A DNA stretch of 64,000 nucleotides from contig NZ_MOAL01000001.1 in assembly GCF_003731765.1 (NCBI RefSeq), forward strand, positions 1-64,000. The letters run 5' to 3'. Positions 62,862 to 64,000 of this stretch are shown one piece after another. Below the pieces are notes generated by a model. That model made no database searches, was not told the DNA's origin, and worked only from the letters and a program-made list of their open reading frames with translations. Numbering within the stretch: position 1 is the first letter of the stretch; the number at the start of each line of letters is the position of its first letter. Position numbers and translations under genes: made by a program. The DNA is from Pseudomonas chlororaphis. Its GTDB lineage: Bacteria > Pseudomonadota > Gammaproteobacteria > Pseudomonadales > Pseudomonadaceae.

Positions 62862-64000
62862 ATGAACAAGAACAACCGCCACCCTGTCGACGGAAAAAAG
62901 CCGATCACCATTTTCGGCCCGGACTTTCCTTTCGCCTTCGATGACTGGATCGAGCATCCCGCCGGCCTGGGCAGCATTCCACAGGCCAATCATGGCGCCG
63001 AGGTGGCCATCGTCGGCGCCGGTATCGCCGGGCTGGTCGCCGCTTACGAGCTGATGAAGCTGGGCTTGAAGCCAGTGATTTATGAAGCCTCGAAGATGGG
63101 CGGCCGCCTGCGCTCCCAGAGTTTCGAAGGCGCCGAAGGCATCATCGCCGAGCTGGGCGGCATGCGCTTCCCCGTCTCGTCCACGGCCTTCTACCACTAC
63201 GTGGACAAGCTGGGCCTGGAAACCAAGCCCTTCCCCAACCCGCTGACCCCGGCCTCGGGCAGCACCGTGATCGACCTGGAAGGCCAGACCCACTACGCAC
63301 AAAAGCTCTCCGATCTGCCGGCGCTGTTCCAGGAAGTCGCCGACGCCTGGGCCGATGCCCTGGAAGACGGCTCACGCTTTGGCGACATCCAGCAGGCGAT
63401 CCGCGACCGCGACGTGCCACGCCTCAAGGAGCTGTGGAACACCCTGGTTCCGCTCTGGGACGACCGCACCTTCTATGACTTTGTCGCCACTTCCAAGGCC
63501 TTCGCCAAGCTGTCTTTCCACCATCGCGAAGTGTTCGGCCAAGTAGGCTTCGGCACCGGCGGCTGGGACTCGGACTTCCCCAACTCCATGCTGGAAATCT
63601 TCCGCGTAGTGATGACCAACTGCGACGACCACCAGCACCTGGTAGTCGGCGGCGTGGCCCAGGTGCCCATGGGCATCTGGCGCCACGTGCCCGAGCGCTG
63701 CGCCCACTGGCCGGCCGGCACCAGCCTCAGTTCCTTGCACAACGGCGCGCCACGCACCGGGGTCAAGCGCATCGCCCGCGCCGCCGATGGTCGCTTCAGC
63801 GTCACCGACAACTGGGGCGACACCCGGGAATACGCCGCGGTGCTGACCACCTGCCAGAGCTGGCTGCTGACCACTCAGATCGAGTGCGAAGAGTCGTTGT
63901 TCTCGCAAAAGATGTGGATGGCCCTGGACCGCACCCGCTACATGCAGTCGTCGAAAACCTTTGTCATGGTCGACCGGCCGTTCTGGAAGGACAAAGACCC
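62862..64000 (+). CDS. davB: Lysine 2-monooxygenase, 3' end outside window
   Basis: The first 379 codons of a flavin amine-oxidase-fold enzyme. It has the FAD-binding GAGIAGLVAAYE (residues 52-63), EASKMGGRLR (75-84) and AELGGMRFPVSSTAFYHYV. By recall the sequence is very close to P. putida DavB, which oxidatively decarboxylates L-lysine to 5-aminovaleramide. DavA then gives 5-aminovalerate. The related tryptophan 2-monooxygenase (IaaM) shares the fold but is less similar. The frame is open to the window end; the family length is about 560, so roughly a third is missing. davA is expected next. Confidence 0.92.
   Translation, partial: MNKNNRHPVDGKKPITIFGPDFPFAFDDWIEHPAGLGSIPQANHGAEVAIVGAGIAGLVAAYELMKLGLKPVIYEASKMGGRLRSQSFEGAEGIIAELGGMRFPVSSTAFYHYVDKLGLETKPFPNPLTPASGSTVIDLEGQTHYAQKLSDLPALFQEVADAWADALEDGSRFGDIQQAIRDRDVPRLKELWNTLVPLWDDRTFYDFVATSKAFAKLSFHHREVFGQVGFGTGGWDSDFPNSMLEIFRVVMTNCDDHQHLVVGGVAQVPMGIWRHVPERCAHWPAGTSLSSLHNGAPRTGVKRIARAADGRFSVTDNWGDTREYAAVLTTCQSWLLTTQIECEESLFSQKMWMALDRTRYMQSSKTFVMVDRPFWKDKD

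Overview
This window is an ordinary chromosomal core region of a Pseudomonas, most likely of the P. fluorescens group. The basis is high GC, Pseudomonas-type proteins throughout, and gene order. From memory, the order from the rrn operon/tyrS at the left edge to rpoD and the PAS-GGDEF-EAL protein at the right closely follows the P. aeruginosa PAO1 block from tyrZ to PA0575. The right edge instead carries a davB-type lysine monooxygenase gene with its Lrp-like neighbour, as in P. putida. I see no prophage, insertion sequence, integron or CRISPR array.

Layout. 1-397: leader and three tandem promoters of an rRNA operon that runs leftward out of the window. 398-12788: housekeeping genes (tyrS, an M23 peptidoglycan peptidase, anmK, erpA, argC, hemJ, a nitronate monooxygenase-like gene, a DUF805 membrane protein, an SDR, a HIT protein, coq7, an OsmC-like gene, vfr, a lipoate-ligase-like gene). 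12856-18402: trpC-trpD-trpG-trpE-gph-rpe, all leftward and contiguous, without the pyocin cluster that separates trpE and trpG in P. aeruginosa. 18483-23990: two paralogous iron-type alcohol dehydrogenases flanking an SLC23/NCS2-like permease, preceded by a clear sigma-54 promoter and a PAS/AAA+/HTH enhancer-binding regulator. This block sits between agtD and rpe, which as I recall are adjacent in P. aeruginosa and P. putida. It is the best candidate here for an undescribed system. 24082-31742: an ABC importer and two-component system matching AgtABCD/AgtSR (5-aminovalerate/GABA uptake). 31817-43102: a DUF3530 hydrolase-like gene, djlA-like, murU, amgK, then lptD-surA-pdxA-rsmA-apaG-apaH-glpE. 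43402-49563: prkA-yeaH-spoVR and cca. 49598-56959: folK, folB, plsY, tsaD and the macromolecular-synthesis genes rpsU-dnaG-rpoD. 57077-62143: an RmcA-like c-di-GMP protein, a CAU-anticodon tRNA and an orphan sugar-type binding protein. 62224-64000: an Lrp/AsnC regulator and davB, cut by the window end.

Genes that work together. AnmK, AmgK and MurU belong to the Pseudomonas MurNAc recycling pathway. DavB starts the lysine-to-5-aminovalerate route, and Agt imports 5-aminovalerate, so both ends of one metabolite's handling lie about 35 kb apart. LptD and SurA cooperate in outer-membrane biogenesis. Many genes overlap by 4 nt (trpD/trpC, rpe/gph, amgK/murU, surA/pdxA, pdxA/rsmA, yeaH/spoVR), suggesting translational coupling. 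Regulatory structure worth attention: the sigma-54 promoter with an adjacent perfect palindrome, a palindrome upstream of agtA, a terminator-like hairpin that contains the cca Shine-Dalgarno, and a tRNA promoter embedded in the end of the rmcA-like gene.
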